From the NCBI GenBank assembly GCA_937936615.1, contig CALDDN010000029.1:1-49969 (forward strand): a DNA stretch of 49,969 nucleotides, written 5' to 3'. This document shows, piece after piece, positions 32,910 through 39,861 of the stretch; the stretch's first letter is position 1; each line of letters begins with the position of its first letter. A program made the position numbers and the translations under genes. The notes below the pieces were generated by a model that saw nothing but the letters and a program-made list of their open reading frames with translations, ran no database searches and was not told the origin of the DNA. This stretch comes from an uncultured Bacteroidia bacterium (GTDB lineage: Bacteria; Bacteroidota; Bacteroidia; J057; CALDDN01).

Positions 32910-34751
32910 TTAGCGGATCAATGTAATGGTACCACTTGAACGCCAGATTTTTTCTGGGGTATCGGCAATCGACGATTCTACCTCGATGGTGTAGACATAG
33001 ACTCCTTCGGGGCAGATGTTGTTGTTCTTGTCTTTGCCGTTCCAGAGCAACACCCCGCCGTTTTCAAAGGGTGGCTCGTTGCCGGGCGGCGTGTAGGGCA
33101 GCGGTCCCGGACCTTCGAGATCGGGATTCGGGGCCGGTATCTGGGGGTCCTGCTTGTCTACGATGCGCACCGAGATTACATCGCCCCAACGGTTATAAAC
33201 TACGAATTTAATTCGCTCAAATCCATAGAACCAACCAATAAAATTCTCATTCGGGCCTTGGCCGTTGGGCGAGAAGGCATCGGGCAAGTAGTAGACCAAG
33301 CTTGGCTTGACGATGAAGGTCAGTTCATCGACCGCGTTGCACTTGGTCGGGGCCAGCGGGTTCGATACCACCAGCTCCATGGTATAGGTACCGGGCGGGT
33401 ACTTGCGGAGCGTCGGTGGCGTAACCGTGGAGTCCAGGTAGTCTTTGCTGAAATCAACCTTGGGGTTGCGCGAGCCATAGCGTCCTACGATTCGGCCCGT
33501 CCGGTTGTCGCGTACCTGCCAGGTGTACTGAAAGCGCGGATCATTGTCCGGATTATCGCTGAAGGTGGCACTGCCGCGCGGGTCGTTCTGGCGGTTGTTG
33601 AACACGAAGCGCGGAGGCAGATAGGCCGGATCGGTCGTTATGCCATCGAGGGGATTTTTGAGGCCCCAGGCAAAAACCGGAAAGTCGAACCGCCGCCAGC
33701 TGGGGACGCTGCCAAAAGTTTTGCCGTTGAACGTAAAGCCAAGGTCGGCACCCATGGCCACCCAGTTACCATCGGAAGGGACGGCACCGTCGCGGTCGTA
33801 CTGTACCAGGTCATTTACTGGATCGTTGGGGCCGTATTCGATAGCCAATTGGGCAACCGGGAAGTCATCGCGCAGGCCGTCGGGGCGAATGGCCGTCGAA
33901 TCGTCTACGATATGATAGAACCGCTCGTTGACCGCGCAGATGTTCTGGTCAGGGTCCAGAAAAGCGAGCGTCCATTGGTCGAGTTCAGGATTTTTGTTGA
34001 CCAGACGCACCATGTAATTACGCAGTCCATTTCCCGAAGGGCGGATAAGCACGTCGCGGCGAAAGGGACTGAGGCTGCGATGCCCCACCGGGAACAGGTA
34101 GTTGGCTCCCGAGTTGTTCCGGGTATACCAGGCAATGCGCCCACCCTCGGTCAGCGGACGTTCATCGGCGAAGGGCGGCTGGGTGTTGTCCGACTCGCTG
34201 CTGATGAAGCTGTCCTCATCTTCGGCTACAATGGCCGTAGGTGCGTTGTTTTCCACGACCATTCGGTAAATGGCCGTACTCAGTTCCGAGGACTGGCGCA
34301 AGCGCAGGGTGTTTACGTCGTCGATGTGGGCATTTAGGTCCTGGGTAACCACGGTCTGGCCTTCCAGGGTCAGGTTGTTGAAGCGGGTTACTTCTGTGCC
34401 CGATATGCGGGGGCTATTCTGGCCATCCATGATCAGGGTACCGCCCGGACGGGGTACCACGAAAGCATTGCCGCCATTGCCGCCCGGGTTGGCACCCGCG
34501 GTACGCTCGTTGATGAACCAGCCATTGATGCGGATGCTGCCCTCGCCGGCGGGGGTACCGCCATTGTTGATGTAGGCTCCGCCCGTCAGGTAGAGGCCGC
34601 CATCCTGGCCACCGCCCACCGCGCCTTCCACGCGGATAAAACCTTCGTTGCGAATGATCCCGTCGGTACCGTACAGGTTGAGAATCCGCTGCTGGGCCAG
34701 CCCGCTGAGGGCCATCAGGCACAGGGCCAGCGTCAGGGTAAGGTTACGCAT
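32910..34751 (-). CDS. T9SS type B cargo protein (gliding motility-associated C-terminal domain)
   Basis: About 613 residues from the ATG at 34751, which opens the signal peptide MRNLTLTLALCLMALSG; the longer ORF start lies upstream of the promoter. The body contains a beta-rich region, a PKD-like segment (RFQYTWQVRDNRTGRIVG) and the C-terminal type B sorting domain: YYLPDAFSPNGQGPNENFI, VVYNRWGDVISV, LLWNGKDKNNNICPEGVYV and a final SGTITLIR. This domain directs export by the T9SS and surface attachment. The protein itself is a probable adhesin or surface structural protein. Confidence 0.9.
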   Translation of the reverse strand: MRNLTLTLALCLMALSGLAQQRILNLYGTDGIIRNEGFIRVEGAVGGGQDGGLYLTGGAYINNGGTPAGEGSIRINGWFINERTAGANPGGNGGNAFVVPRPGGTLIMDGQNSPRISGTEVTRFNNLTLEGQTVVTQDLNAHIDDVNTLRLRQSSELSTAIYRMVVENNAPTAIVAEDEDSFISSESDNTQPPFADERPLTEGGRIAWYTRNNSGANYLFPVGHRSLSPFRRDVLIRPSGNGLRNYMVRLVNKNPELDQWTLAFLDPDQNICAVNERFYHIVDDSTAIRPDGLRDDFPVAQLAIEYGPNDPVNDLVQYDRDGAVPSDGNWVAMGADLGFTFNGKTFGSVPSWRRFDFPVFAWGLKNPLDGITTDPAYLPPRFVFNNRQNDPRGSATFSDNPDNDPRFQYTWQVRDNRTGRIVGRYGSRNPKVDFSKDYLDSTVTPPTLRKYPPGTYTMELVVSNPLAPTKCNAVDELTFIVKPSLVYYLPDAFSPNGQGPNENFIGWFYGFERIKFVVYNRWGDVISVRIVDKQDPQIPAPNPDLEGPGPLPYTPPGNEPPFENGGVLLWNGKDKNNNICPEGVYVYTIEVESSIADTPEKIWRSSGTITLIR

Positions 34752-34808
34752 AGGCTTCAGTTTCGGCATCCGTGAAATCCTGCTGTACAGGGATCGCGTA
34801 GATTGGGC

Positions 34809-34839
34809 CAAAATTAAGGCTAAATCCGCAGTCTGCAAA
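34809..34839 (-). promoter_or_regulatory. Consensus Bacteroidota promoter of the T9SS type B gene
   Basis: On the minus strand TTTG (34839-34836) is followed after 19 nt by TAATTTTG (34816-34809), both exact matches to the Bacteroidota -33/-7 elements. This is the best promoter in the window. The start codon at 34751 would follow a leader of about 50 nt. Confidence 0.7.
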
Positions 34840-34907
34840 AATGTTTTGAACGCAAGGATTCAAGGCTGTAAGCAGGGTCTGCTGTTCCTGGCAAGGATCA
34901 TGCCGGT

Positions 34908-35939
34908 TCATACCCAGAGCTTGACCCCTTCGGAACAATTGGCGCAGAGGCCGATCTGCCGGCGTCCGCCCAGAAGCCGCTGCCGGAAACCGCGGTAAGC
35001 GGAGCCACTTTTCCACAGGGTTCGGATGCCCGTTTGGTCGGCGCGGCCCAGTTCGTAGGCGGCATTTTTGTCGAAGCAGCAGGGCACCAGCCGCCCGTCC
35101 CAGGTCATCTGTGCTCCGATCCACACCTTCCAGCAGTGGTCAGGAATGCGCCCGCGCAGCCGCCAGCCACCCTGACCGTCCGGTTCGTAGCGGCGTTTGC
35201 TCGCATCGGCAGGCAACCACCGGTCGGCGGTATCGAAGTCGTAGACCTGAGCCGTCTTCAGGCGCACGCGGTCAGCTCCCAATTCCTCGCCCAAAGCCTT
35301 TACGGCTTTTATTTCTGATTCATTGTGTTGAAAGACAATGAACTGCACATCGACCAGGGGCCTGCGGCAGCCCAACCTGCGCTTCCAGGCAACGACGCGC
35401 CGAATGCCCGCGAGCACGGCATCAAAGTCGCCCCCCACGCGGTAGGTGGCGTAGCTCTCGGCGTTGGTGCCATCGAGCGACACAATGAGCTTGCCCAGAC
35501 CGCTTTCCACCGTTCGGCGGGCCGATTCCTCATCCAGAAAATGGCCGTTGGTGCTCGTTGTTACAAAAAGGCCTTTGCGGGCGGCGTATTCGACCAGTTC
35601 GAGGAACTGGGGGTGAATGTAAGGCTCGCCCTGGAAATAGAGCATGAGGTAGAGCAGGTCGGGAGCCAGCTCGTCGATGACCTGCCGGTAAAGGACTGCA
35701 TCGAGCCGACCGGTCGGCCGCTCGAAAGCCCGCAGGCCCGACACACAGTGGGGGCAGCGCAGGTTACAGGCCGTCGTCGGTTCGATGCCCAGCGTTACGG
35801 GCCAGCCCCACATGTGGGGTCGCCGCGACCAGCGGGCCGCTCGGTACGAAGCCCACACCGCCAGGGCATTGGCTGCACGCCGCACCGTCAGGCAGCCAAG
35901 CACCGCCCGAATCTCCGGCCATTCGTCGCGCAGGCTCAT
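34908..35939 (-). CDS. Radical SAM protein with SPASM-like C-terminus
   Basis: From ATG 35939 the protein is 343 residues. The [4Fe-4S]/SAM motif CNLRCPHC lies at about residues 58-65, followed by LMLYFQGEPYIHPQFLELV and SLDGTNAESYATYRVGG, typical of the radical SAM barrel. The C-terminal CWKVWIGAQMTWDGRLVPCC and LCANC supply Cys for auxiliary clusters of the SPASM type. Such enzymes modify peptides or sugars; without a precursor peptide or partner nearby the substrate is unknown. The glycosyltransferase and membrane-protein genes beyond the GNAT gene could hint at surface-glycan chemistry, but that is weak. The start is supported by the -7 box at 35960-35967. Confidence 0.85.
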   Translation of the reverse strand: MSLRDEWPEIRAVLGCLTVRRAANALAVWASYRAARWSRRPHMWGWPVTLGIEPTTACNLRCPHCVSGLRAFERPTGRLDAVLYRQVIDELAPDLLYLMLYFQGEPYIHPQFLELVEYAARKGLFVTTSTNGHFLDEESARRTVESGLGKLIVSLDGTNAESYATYRVGGDFDAVLAGIRRVVAWKRRLGCRRPLVDVQFIVFQHNESEIKAVKALGEELGADRVRLKTAQVYDFDTADRWLPADASKRRYEPDGQGGWRLRGRIPDHCWKVWIGAQMTWDGRLVPCCFDKNAAYELGRADQTGIRTLWKSGSAYRGFRQRLLGGRRQIGLCANCSEGVKLWV

Positions 35940-35953
35940 TTTCGATTGTTCAT
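35936..35953 (-). CDS. Possible 5-codon upstream ORF before the radical SAM gene
   Basis: ATG at 35953 encodes MNNRK and stops at a TGA that overlaps the radical SAM ATG (ATGA). It begins 6 nt after an exact -7 box, so it is the first start codon of the mRNA. A GGAGG two bases before it is too close to act as a normal ribosome site for it and 16 nt from the main start. Chance occurrence is possible. Confidence 0.25.
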   Translation of the reverse strand: MNNRK

Positions 35954-35959
35954 GCCCTC

Positions 35960-35967
35960 CAAAATTA
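35960..35967 (-). promoter_or_regulatory. -7 promoter box for the radical SAM gene
   Basis: TAATTTTG is an exact TAnnTTTG match on the minus strand, 6 nt before the tiny upstream ORF and 20 nt before ATG 35939. It rules out the longer ORF-track start at 36035. Confidence 0.55.
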
Positions 35968-36092
35968 CTGAATTGAAAACTGGAATCGATTTCGCCTACC
36001 CAATCAGCGGCTATCGCGTAAGCAGTTCGGGGCAATCGCCTGCTTTTTCTTTTTTATGAAAATGAAATATAAACAAATGTAAATAAACGACT

Positions 36093-36110
36093 TTAAGTTT
36101 TTGAACTTAA
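36093..36110. terminator. Weak hairpin between the GNAT and radical SAM genes
   Basis: TTAAGTT and AACTTAA form a perfect 7-bp stem around TTTG in an AT-rich stretch, 87 bp past the GNAT stop. It could be a terminator for the GNAT gene, though it is short and lacks a clean T tract. A further TACATTTG (-7-like) lies at 36074-36081 on the minus strand with no matching start codon. Confidence 0.3.
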
Positions 36111-36196
36111 GACAGATGCCTGCCCAGGCTGCAGAAGGCTGTAAAACAGGATCAGGAAAGCAGTCGGATGCCCAAAATCGTGGAATAACCGGACGG

Positions 36197-36778
36197 TCAG
36201 CTGCCCATGCGCATGGCTCGCCACTCGCGGGCCAGCAGGCTGTAAACTTCCACGTCGTGGTAGGCTCCGCGCGAAAACAGGTTCTCGCGAAGCACGCCAT
36301 CGCGCTGGAACCCGCACTTGCGCAGCACCCGTGCCGACGGCACATTTTCGGGGATGACCCGAGCCTCGACGCGGTTCAATTCCAGGTTGTCGAACGAATA
36401 GGCCAGCAGGCGGTTGATGGCTTCGGTCATGTAGCCGCGGCCCCAGCAGGCCGGCGAAAGGGCATACCCGATTTCGACGCGGTGGTGCCGCGGCTGAAAA
36501 TCGACATAGCTCAGCGTACCCACCACCACACCCGTGGCCAGCTCTTCGATGCCCCACGAAGCCGGCTCGCCCAGCTGATAGTGCTGGAAGGTAGCCGTCA
36601 GAAACTGGTCCACATCCTCGAGGCTGCGGTAGCTGTCCCAGAGCAGGTAGCGGGTTACTTCGGGCTGCTGGCCATAGGCATAGAGGTCGTGGCGATCGCT
36701 GCGGCGCAGGCGGCGCAGCAGCAGGCGTTCGGTACGCAGGTCGGGATAAGTCAGGCGGGTGGCAGGGACACGCTCCAT
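36197..36778 (-). CDS. GNAT-family N-acetyltransferase (RimJ/RimL-like)
   Basis: The 193-residue protein from ATG 36778 fits the RimJ/RimL group of GNAT acetyltransferases, which acetylate protein N-termini or small molecules with acetyl-CoA. Features are LRTERLLLRRLRRSDRHDLY at the start, IGYALSPACWGRGYMTEAI with the acetyl-CoA loop (x-x-x-G-x-G-x), and IPENVPSARVLRKCGFQRDG near the end. The longer ORF (to 36961) overlaps the membrane-protein gene antisense-free but in a different frame and is not needed. A near -7 box (TAACTTG, one base short) lies six bases before the ATG. Confidence 0.88.
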   Translation of the reverse strand: MERVPATRLTYPDLRTERLLLRRLRRSDRHDLYAYGQQPEVTRYLLWDSYRSLEDVDQFLTATFQHYQLGEPASWGIEELATGVVVGTLSYVDFQPRHHRVEIGYALSPACWGRGYMTEAINRLLAYSFDNLELNRVEARVIPENVPSARVLRKCGFQRDGVLRENLFSRGAYHDVEVYSLLAREWRAMRMGS

Positions 36779-36828
36779 TGCCAGCAAGTTACATTTTTTC
36801 GGTGGAGCCTGCCTGCGATCGAAGCCGC

Positions 36829-39009
36829 TCAGCCGGCGCAAGGGGCCAGCAGCCAGTCGTCGGTAGCGTAGAAGCGGCGGTAGCCCGCGGAGCTGCGCAG
36901 CCCCAACCGGAAAGAAATACCATGCAACCGTGCGGGCAAGGGCACACGAATGCGTGCCCAAGGGCCATCCACCCGGTCGATGTATTCGACCAGTTCATGG
37001 CCGATCCGGCTGCCATCTTCAGCTTCAAAAACCAGATAAAGAGGCTGGGCACCGGGTTCATAGAGCCGCAGCCAGGCCCAGAATTCGTAATCGACCGGTT
37101 CCGCTAAACGGCCCTCATAAAAAAGCTGGGGCATGGGGGCCCAATGCCCGCCCCGTGAACGGTAGGCCGCCTGCGGACTTTCATCCTCAAACCGACGATC
37201 CACAAGCGGCAGACCCGCAGAGCTGGAATCCGATTCATGCCGCCCCGAAAGGGCGGCCAGCCGTTCGCGTTCGGCAGCGAGGATGGCCCGCCCCAGCACG
37301 CGGTAAACGGCCAGAGCCGAGTCCTGATGGAGCAGCTCTCCGCAGGCCGGCATCGCTTTTTCCTTGGGGCGCAGCAGCGGACTGCCGCGCTCCCAGACCA
37401 CGAGATACCGCTGGCGGGCCTGAAAGGAATCGTGTGCCTCGACACGGTCGAAGGCAAAGCGGCCCAGCTGCGTCCAGCTCTGATCGAAGCGCGTGCGCGA
37501 GAGCGAGAAATTGACCATCGGCAGGCCCGTTTCGAGGCTCAGCCATGCGGCCAGCTCCTGCGTACGCCCGCGGGAATCGAGTCCGTAATTTTCCGAACCG
37601 ATCGCAAAATAGGGCAGCACCAGAATCGCGTCGTAATCGGCAGGCTGGATGCGCTCGAGCCAGGCGAAACGCGGCACGGGCTGCGACCGCAGCTGAACCT
37701 TAGGCCCAAACTGCACGTGGATTTCCCAGCCCCACACAGCCAGCAGCAGCACCGCCAAGCCCGCGAAGCGCGGCCCGCGAGCCGCCCACCGCCACAACAA
37801 TACCAAGGTAAGTGCCGTCAGGATGTAATACGCCGGAAACGCAAAGCGGGCCAGCGAGCGGAACTGGGCCAGCAGGCCCACGTAGTCGCCGCTGTTTTCC
37901 GGCAGCAGGGCCAGCGGAAAACCCATCGCAAAGACGATGCACAGCAGGGCCGTCCACAACAGGCGGTTTTCGAGCGGACGATCCCACCCGAAGGGCCGCC
38001 CCAGAACCGACCATCGCCGCCGGACGAGCAAAAACAGCCCCCCGAGCAGCCCGCCCACCAACACAAGCACCGTCGGGAAACCCAGATAAAGCAGGGTTTC
38101 GGCGTTGAGGGGACGGATGCCCACCAGCTGGTGCAAGGCATCACCCGTGGGGAGCTTGACCGGCAGCAGCAAGCCTTCCCAGCGGGCGTTGTAGCTGTCG
38201 AGACCCCAGGGATGAGGGGGGCGGAACTCGGCTCCCGTACTACCGCTCTTGACGAAGAGCAGCAGCAAAACAGCGGGCAGTACAACCGAAGGCAACACGG
38301 CCCGCAGCAGTTCGCGCCAGCTCATCTGCCCCTGCAGCCAGCCCACCAGCCAGAAACCGCCCACCAGCAGGCCCGCGATCGCCAGGTGGTACAGGTGCAG
38401 CAGACCCGCCAGCAGCAGCACCGCCCCGATGCCGGTCAGCTGCCGCCAGTCCCGTCGCTCATTGGCCCGCACCAGCAGAACCAGCGTCAGCAGGGAGGGC
38501 CAGGTATAGGCCAGCGAATAGTGGTAGGCCAGCCGGACGAGCTGCGGGCTGCCCAGCACCACAAACGCCGCCCCCACGGCTGCCGGCACAGCCGCCACCC
38601 CCAGCCGAACGAGCATCCACTGCAGCAACGCCGCCCCCACCACCAGATCGACCAGCAGCAGCAGCTTGAAAACCGCCAGCCAGAAGGGCCAGTCCAGATT
38701 CAGGATTTGATTCAATGCCCAAAGAGGCATCGCAAACAGCGGCTGGTTGTCTGTGAATACGATGTGATCGCCAAACGGTGCGTTCGAGCCGCTGAAATGT
38801 GTGGGCGATGTCCCGTAAACTATGTGGTAGAGAAACGTAAACTGATTCTTGACTCCGTCGTAGTGATCGCCCCAGGCATGCGAAGTCAGTCCCTGCCAGA
38901 GTGGCCCCATCCAGACCAGCACGCCCACCAGCACCAGCAGCACAGCCAGTCCTCGACCAGCCAGCACGGCTTGCAACCGATTCCGAAATCTATTAATATA
39001 AATTTGCAC
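36829..39009 (-). CDS. Polytopic membrane protein, GT-C glycosyltransferase-like
   Basis: A 726-residue protein has about ten to twelve membrane helices in the first 430 residues and a soluble C-terminal domain of nearly 300 residues. The first periplasmic loop holds WGDHYDGVKNQFTFLYHI, whose acidic residues and aromatic surroundings resemble those of GT-C enzymes using lipid-linked sugars, but I cannot name a family. The start is GTG at 39009 (MQIYINRFRNR), the only candidate before the first helix. The adjoining GT2 gene, which resembles polyprenyl-phosphate sugar transferases, would supply a lipid-linked donor, so the pair may glycosylate an envelope polymer. That link is inference. Confidence 0.75.
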   Translation of the reverse strand: MQIYINRFRNRLQAVLAGRGLAVLLVLVGVLVWMGPLWQGLTSHAWGDHYDGVKNQFTFLYHIVYGTSPTHFSGSNAPFGDHIVFTDNQPLFAMPLWALNQILNLDWPFWLAVFKLLLLVDLVVGAALLQWMLVRLGVAAVPAAVGAAFVVLGSPQLVRLAYHYSLAYTWPSLLTLVLLVRANERRDWRQLTGIGAVLLLAGLLHLYHLAIAGLLVGGFWLVGWLQGQMSWRELLRAVLPSVVLPAVLLLLFVKSGSTGAEFRPPHPWGLDSYNARWEGLLLPVKLPTGDALHQLVGIRPLNAETLLYLGFPTVLVLVGGLLGGLFLLVRRRWSVLGRPFGWDRPLENRLLWTALLCIVFAMGFPLALLPENSGDYVGLLAQFRSLARFAFPAYYILTALTLVLLWRWAARGPRFAGLAVLLLAVWGWEIHVQFGPKVQLRSQPVPRFAWLERIQPADYDAILVLPYFAIGSENYGLDSRGRTQELAAWLSLETGLPMVNFSLSRTRFDQSWTQLGRFAFDRVEAHDSFQARQRYLVVWERGSPLLRPKEKAMPACGELLHQDSALAVYRVLGRAILAAERERLAALSGRHESDSSSAGLPLVDRRFEDESPQAAYRSRGGHWAPMPQLFYEGRLAEPVDYEFWAWLRLYEPGAQPLYLVFEAEDGSRIGHELVEYIDRVDGPWARIRVPLPARLHGISFRLGLRSSAGYRRFYATDDWLLAPCAG

Positions 39010-39078
39010 TAATTTCGATAATATAGATGTTTTTTTATTTGATAAACATTTTTTATTTTCTTTGCAATAAAAAGAATT

Positions 39079-39801
39079 TCAGGTCCTCCACCAGATGCGT
39101 ACGAGGTTGACCAGTTCGCGAAGCATCACGCCAGCCCCAATCGAACTGAGCTCGACATCGGGCCGCAGCTGAACGGGGACAGCCAGCACCCGCAGCTTAG
39201 GATCCCGACCCGCCAGACGCAAAAATTCCACATCGAAGAGAAACTCATTTATGCGCGTACGTTGAAACACCACCCAGCCCGCACGGTTGAAACCTTTGAG
39301 ACCGCACTGCGTGTCATCGACGGGCAGGCGCAGCAGCAGGGCCAGCAGCCGCCGCAGCAGCTGCGAAAGCACGCGCCGCCGCCACGGAATCTGAGCGTAG
39401 TAGGTCGCATCGCGCACTCCCACCGCCACATCGGCCCGCCCCTCGGTCAGGGCTGCCACCACCGCCAGCAGGCTGGCTTCGGTGTAGGGCAGGTCGATGT
39501 CGGTAAAGACAAAGTAATCGGCCTCGGCACAGGCACCAAAACCCGTACGCAGCGCGTAACCCTTGCCGCGGTTGGGCTGATAGGCAATCCAGCGTAGATT
39601 GGAAACGCGCTCCCGGAGGCGACGGGCTTCCTCGGCAGGTGATGCCGTCGAACCGTCATCGACGAGAACAAAGCTCCAGTCGAGGGCGGGTACAGCTGCA
39701 GCCAAGGCTTCCGCCCAAGGCATGAGCCGCTGCGACCAGCCGGCCGGCGGGTTGTAGCTGGGCAATACGACCGCCACGCGAGGCCTCGTTGCGGAATACA
39801 T
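39079..39801 (-). CDS. GT2 glycosyltransferase (polyprenyl-phosphate glucosyltransferase-like)
   Basis: The 240-residue protein has the GT-A fold of family 2: VAVVLPSYNPPAGWSQRL, LVDDGSTASPAEEA, PNRGKGYALRTGF and the metal/donor motif FTDIDLPYTEAS. It resembles dolichyl- or undecaprenyl-phosphate glucosyltransferases (VDDTQCGLKGFNRAG, NEFLFDVEFLRLA), without the C-terminal membrane helices some members carry. The start at 39801 is fixed by the -7 box four bases upstream; the much longer ORF in the track is antisense to the ligase gene beyond that point. Confidence 0.9.
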   Translation of the reverse strand: MYSATRPRVAVVLPSYNPPAGWSQRLMPWAEALAAAVPALDWSFVLVDDGSTASPAEEARRLRERVSNLRWIAYQPNRGKGYALRTGFGACAEADYFVFTDIDLPYTEASLLAVVAALTEGRADVAVGVRDATYYAQIPWRRRVLSQLLRRLLALLLRLPVDDTQCGLKGFNRAGWVVFQRTRINEFLFDVEFLRLAGRDPKLRVLAVPVQLRPDVELSSIGAGVMLRELVNLVRIWWRT

Positions 39802-39805
39802 CCTG

Positions 39806-39813
39806 CAAACATA
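39806..39813 (-). promoter_or_regulatory. -7 promoter box directly in front of the GT2 gene
   Basis: TATGTTTG, an exact TAnnTTTG, is followed by CAGG and the ATG at 39801: four bases between box and start codon. The transcript should be leaderless or nearly so. Confidence 0.6.
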
Positions 39814-39849
39814 CAGCGATCGGAACGAAGGTGGCGGGCAAATGCCGCC

Positions 39850-39857
39850 TAACTTTG
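39850..39857 (+). promoter_or_regulatory. -7 promoter box directly in front of the tandem ligase gene
   Basis: TAACTTTG, an exact TAnnTTTG, is followed by CGCC and the ATG at 39862: again four bases. It is back to back with the GT2 promoter inside a 60-bp divergent region. No clear TTTG at -33. Confidence 0.6.
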
Positions 39858-39861
39858 CGCC

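Noticed and set aside
37237-39012. 591-codon ORF on the plus strand, Gln/Pro/His-rich
   Set aside because: Antisense to the membrane-protein gene; its Gln runs are the complement of Leu codons in membrane helices.
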